A stretch of DNA of 7,816 nt, taken from an uncultured Desulfobacca sp. (GTDB taxonomy: Bacteria > Desulfobacterota > Desulfobaccia > Desulfobaccales > Desulfobaccaceae). How positions within the stretch are numbered: position 1 is the first letter of the stretch; each line of letters begins with the position of its first letter. Below, one piece after another: positions 6,007-7,816 of the stretch. The stretch is from NCBI GenBank assembly GCA_937958145.1, contig CALGOE010000162.1, forward strand, positions 1 through 7,816, given 5' to 3'. The notes beneath the pieces are model-generated. The model searched no databases. It saw only the letters and a list, made by a program, of their open reading frames with translations, and had not been told where the DNA came from. Position numbers and translations under genes: made by a program.

Positions 6007-7213
6007 GGTCAACCTCTACCCCGGCTCGCTGCCCCAGGATCGTCTCATACACGCCCACTAACCGCCGGGCGACATGGTCCCAGGTAAACTGTTGCCGCAC
6101 CCACTGGCAGCCCTGCCGGCCCAGGGTCTCACGCCGCGCCGGGTCTGACAATAAGGTTATCAGATGTTCGGCCAATTCCTGGGCATCATCATGACGCTCT
6201 AACAACAGACCGTTCAGACCCGGGCGGACGATCTCGGGAATGCCGCCCCTTGTGCTGGCAAGAATGGGAAGGCCGCTGGCCGCAGCTTCCAAAAAGACGA
6301 TCCCCAACCCTTCCTCCACCTGGGACGGTCCCACAAAAACATCCCCGGCCTGATACACGGCCGCGATCTGTTGCGGCGGGATGAAGCCGGTCAGGATCAC
6401 CCGGCCGGCCGCCTGCCGGATCTCCTCCTGCAAACGGCGATAAAAGGGCGTCTGCCGGTCGGTGCGGCCCCGCCCATATTCGGTGCCGCCGGCCAACAGC
6501 AGCACAGCTGCGGGAAAATGGGACCACACCCGGGACATGGCGGCCAGCAGCACCCCCACGCCCTTGCTCTCCCGGACCTTCCCCACAAAGAGCACTACCG
6601 GCTCCGGGCCCAGACCATAACGCTGCCGCACCGCCTGGCCCAGCCCCGGCTCTTGCCAACGGCAGGAGAATTGGGCCGGGTCAACGCCGTTATATACCAC
6701 AAAATGACGCTGCGCCCCCAACCCCAACCGGCCCCGCTCCCGCTCCAGGACAAACCGGCTGCAGGCCACACAGGCGGCTACGGGGATAGGGGTGCCTACG
6801 GGCGGCCGCTCCCGCCGGCCCAAAGATTCCGACAAATTATGGAGATGCAACAGGACCGGGATGCGGCCTTGCAGGTGCTGCTGCAGGTATTGGGCCAGCA
6901 GCGGCCGGTTATGGACGTGTACCAGGTCCGGGCCCGTCTCTGTTAGCACCCGCAGCACCTGCCGGTCATAGAACGGCAGCAGAGTCCGATACCGTTTATA
7001 AAGCCGGAAGCGCCATCCCGAAAGGGGCAGTCTGATATACCTTACCGGCCCGTGCGCTTCCCGCGCCGGCAATTCCGGATCGCCGCGGCAGATGATAAGC
7101 GACCGCCAGCCTGACAACCGGGCCGCCACCTGCTCAATGAACAATTCCGCGGCGCCGCCGCGAATGGGCGGCACCGGGAAGAGCTCAGCGGCTACGTGGG
7201 CAACCGTGGGCAT
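5996..7213 (-). CDS. Glycosyltransferase family 4 (GT-B, retaining)
   Basis: This 405-residue enzyme has a two-domain GT-B layout. The N-terminal domain has the glycine-rich acceptor loop PPIRGGAAEL (15-24), then DLVHVHNR (96-103) and LLHLHN (121-126). The linker motif VYNGVDPAQF (173-182) leads into the donor domain, with VLFVGKVRESKGV (207-219), the VILTGFIPP strand (272-280) and the E-x7-E motif EGLGIVFLE (301-309), which contacts the nucleotide sugar. TRGGIPEIV (321-329) and GLNGLLLE (332-339) complete the usual GT4 pattern. GT4 enzymes transfer hexoses or other sugars from a nucleotide donor with retention, typically in O-antigen, capsule or exopolysaccharide assembly. No signal peptide or membrane span is seen. 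The ATG at 7213 has a modest GGTGGGA site just upstream. The 3' end overlaps the GT9 start by 11 bases. Donor and acceptor sugars cannot be assigned. Confidence 0.93.
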   Translation of the reverse strand: MPTVAHVAAELFPVPPIRGGAAELFIEQVAARLSGWRSLIICRGDPELPAREAHGPVRYIRLPLSGWRFRLYKRYRTLLPFYDRQVLRVLTETGPDLVHVHNRPLLAQYLQQHLQGRIPVLLHLHNLSESLGRRERPPVGTPIPVAACVACSRFVLERERGRLGLGAQRHFVVYNGVDPAQFSCRWQEPGLGQAVRQRYGLGPEPVVLFVGKVRESKGVGVLLAAMSRVWSHFPAAVLLLAGGTEYGRGRTDRQTPFYRRLQEEIRQAAGRVILTGFIPPQQIAAVYQAGDVFVGPSQVEEGLGIVFLEAAASGLPILASTRGGIPEIVRPGLNGLLLERHDDAQELAEHLITLLSDPARRETLGRQGCQWVRQQFTWDHVARRLVGVYETILGQRAGVEVDHVP

Positions 7214-7245
7214 AATCCCACCAACCCGGGCGGGGCGACCTGGAC

Positions 7246-7255
7246 GACAGCTGTC
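7246..7255. repeat. Short palindrome GACAGCTGTC in the DUF5989-GT4 spacer
   Basis: A perfect 10-base palindrome, flanked by partly complementary CCTG and CAGG, lies in the 63-base spacer between the small membrane-protein gene and the GT4 gene. It could form a small RNA hairpin or bind a dimeric protein. It is short enough to be chance. Confidence 0.25.
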
Positions 7256-7276
7256 TCAGGGCGAGAACGGGGTGGA

Positions 7277-7426
7277 TTAGAAGAGGGTATAAATAAACGG
7301 CGCAATGGCCGACCCGCTGGCCAGGGCAATGATGATGCCAAAGAACAACAATACAATGATGACCGGCAACAGCCACCATTTTTTCCGCTCCCGCAAAAAA
7401 CCCCAGAGATCGCCCACAAGGGACAT
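7277..7426 (-). CDS. DUF5989-type small single-pass membrane protein, 49 aa
   Basis: This short frame encodes 49 residues: an N-terminal amphipathic part MSLVGDLWGFLRERKKWW (1-18), a hydrophobic span of about 21 residues (18-38), and a C-terminal end SAIAPFIYTLF. The basic RERKK cluster before the span suggests the N-terminus is cytoplasmic. The pattern (SL..DLW.F, basic cluster, one helix, SA.APFIYTLF) matches DUF5989 proteins as I remember them. These are small proteins found next to carbamoyltransferase and SxtJ-like genes in surface-glycan clusters. Support for translation is good: AAGGAG (7435-7440) lies 8 bases before the ATG. It sits 84 bases after the carbamoyltransferase stop and 63 bases before the GT4 start, all on one strand. 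Its function is unknown; holding the carbamoyltransferase at the membrane is a reasonable guess. No SxtJ-like gene is found in this interval. Confidence 0.88.
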   Translation of the reverse strand: MSLVGDLWGFLRERKKWWLLPVIIVLLFFGIIIALASGSAIAPFIYTLF

Positions 7427-7510
7427 GCGCAACACTCCTTAAGATGGCAAGAAGGTTGAGGTTCCGGGCTTTCCTGATCCCTGTTCCCCTTCCCCTCTTC
7501 CCTTGTAACA

Positions 7511-7816
7511 TCAATCCAACTCAAACGTTTCCTGCCAATGATCCGTATCTTCCCAGGCCGGTTGCTCTTTTTTATCAAAAAGATAGTCGCCCAGCACCAG
7601 GAAATCCATTTCCGTCCGCCGGAAACAACGGTACGCATCCTCCGGCGTGCAGACAATGGGTTCCCCCCGGACATTGAAGCTGGTGTTGACGATGACGGGA
7701 CACCCGGTCCTCTCCCGAAACGCGCCGAGCAGAGCGTGGTACCGCGGGTTGGTTTCGCGGTGGACCGTCTGGATGCGGGCCGAGTAGTCGACGTGGGTGA
7801 CCGCCGGAATGTCGGA
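7511..7816 (-). CDS. Carbamoyltransferase (NodU/TobZ type), C-terminal part, N-terminus outside window
   Basis: The frame is open from the window edge and encodes the last 101 residues of a carbamoyltransferase, ending in TGA. The hallmark of the family's C-terminal domain is present: PVIVNTSFNVRGEPIVCTPE (fragment residues 40-59), preceded by HVDYSARIQTVHRETNPRYH (8-27) and followed by AYRCFRRTEMDFLVLGDYLF (61-80). Enzymes of this family make carbamoyl-adenylate from carbamoyl phosphate and ATP in a Kae1-like N-terminal domain and then carbamoylate a hydroxyl, often on a sugar. Whole proteins are near 570-620 residues, so only about one sixth is visible and the catalytic N-terminal domain cannot be inspected. 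Its place at the head of the visible glycosyltransferase run suggests that it decorates the surface glycan with carbamoyl groups. Confidence 0.93.
   Translation of the reverse strand, partial: SDIPAVTHVDYSARIQTVHRETNPRYHALLGAFRERTGCPVIVNTSFNVRGEPIVCTPEDAYRCFRRTEMDFLVLGDYLFDKKEQPAWEDTDHWQETFELD

Noticed and set aside
7192..7674. A 160-codon minus-strand frame across the right end
   Set aside because: It is out of frame with both the carbamoyltransferase and the DUF5989 gene, each of which has clear family motifs over the same DNA.

Overview
The window looks like chromosomal DNA from a Gram-negative bacterium, GC-rich in its genes and AT-rich in one intergenic gap. An outer-membrane beta-barrel protein with TPRs, an exported FecR-domain protein, a heptosyltransferase-like GT9 enzyme and a pyruvate phosphate dikinase together fit a Desulfobacterota (former Deltaproteobacteria) host. 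That placement is an inference from gene content, not from a marker gene.

Left part, plus strand (1-1152): the C-terminal third of a pyruvate phosphate dikinase (ppdK, cut by the window edge), a short spacer with a GC hairpin, and a 125-residue protein of unknown function with a strong Shine-Dalgarno. A perfect 17-bp inverted repeat (1195-1234) then separates this convergent pair of transcription units and probably terminates both.

Middle, minus strand (3583 to 1271): a two-gene operon encoding a secreted TPR protein with a predicted C-terminal beta-barrel, followed 27 bases later by an exported FecR-domain protein with a Pro/Gly-rich tail. A 388-base AT-rich gap upstream (3584-3971) holds no convincing gene and is the likely promoter region of the pair.

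Right part, minus strand (7816 to 3972): a surface-polysaccharide biosynthesis block. In transcription order it holds the C-terminus of a NodU/TobZ-type carbamoyltransferase (cut by the window edge), a 49-residue DUF5989-type single-pass membrane protein, a GT4 glycosyltransferase, a GT9 heptosyltransferase-family enzyme and an FkbM-family methyltransferase. The last three genes overlap by 11 and 8 bases, implying translational coupling. Together they probably build, carbamoylate and methylate a cell-surface glycan (LPS O-antigen, capsule or exopolysaccharide).

The points most worth a second look are the TPR-barrel/FecR pair, which resembles an exporter with its substrate, and the carbamoyltransferase/DUF5989 pair, whose small partner has no known function. 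I see no mobile elements, CRISPR arrays or RNA genes.
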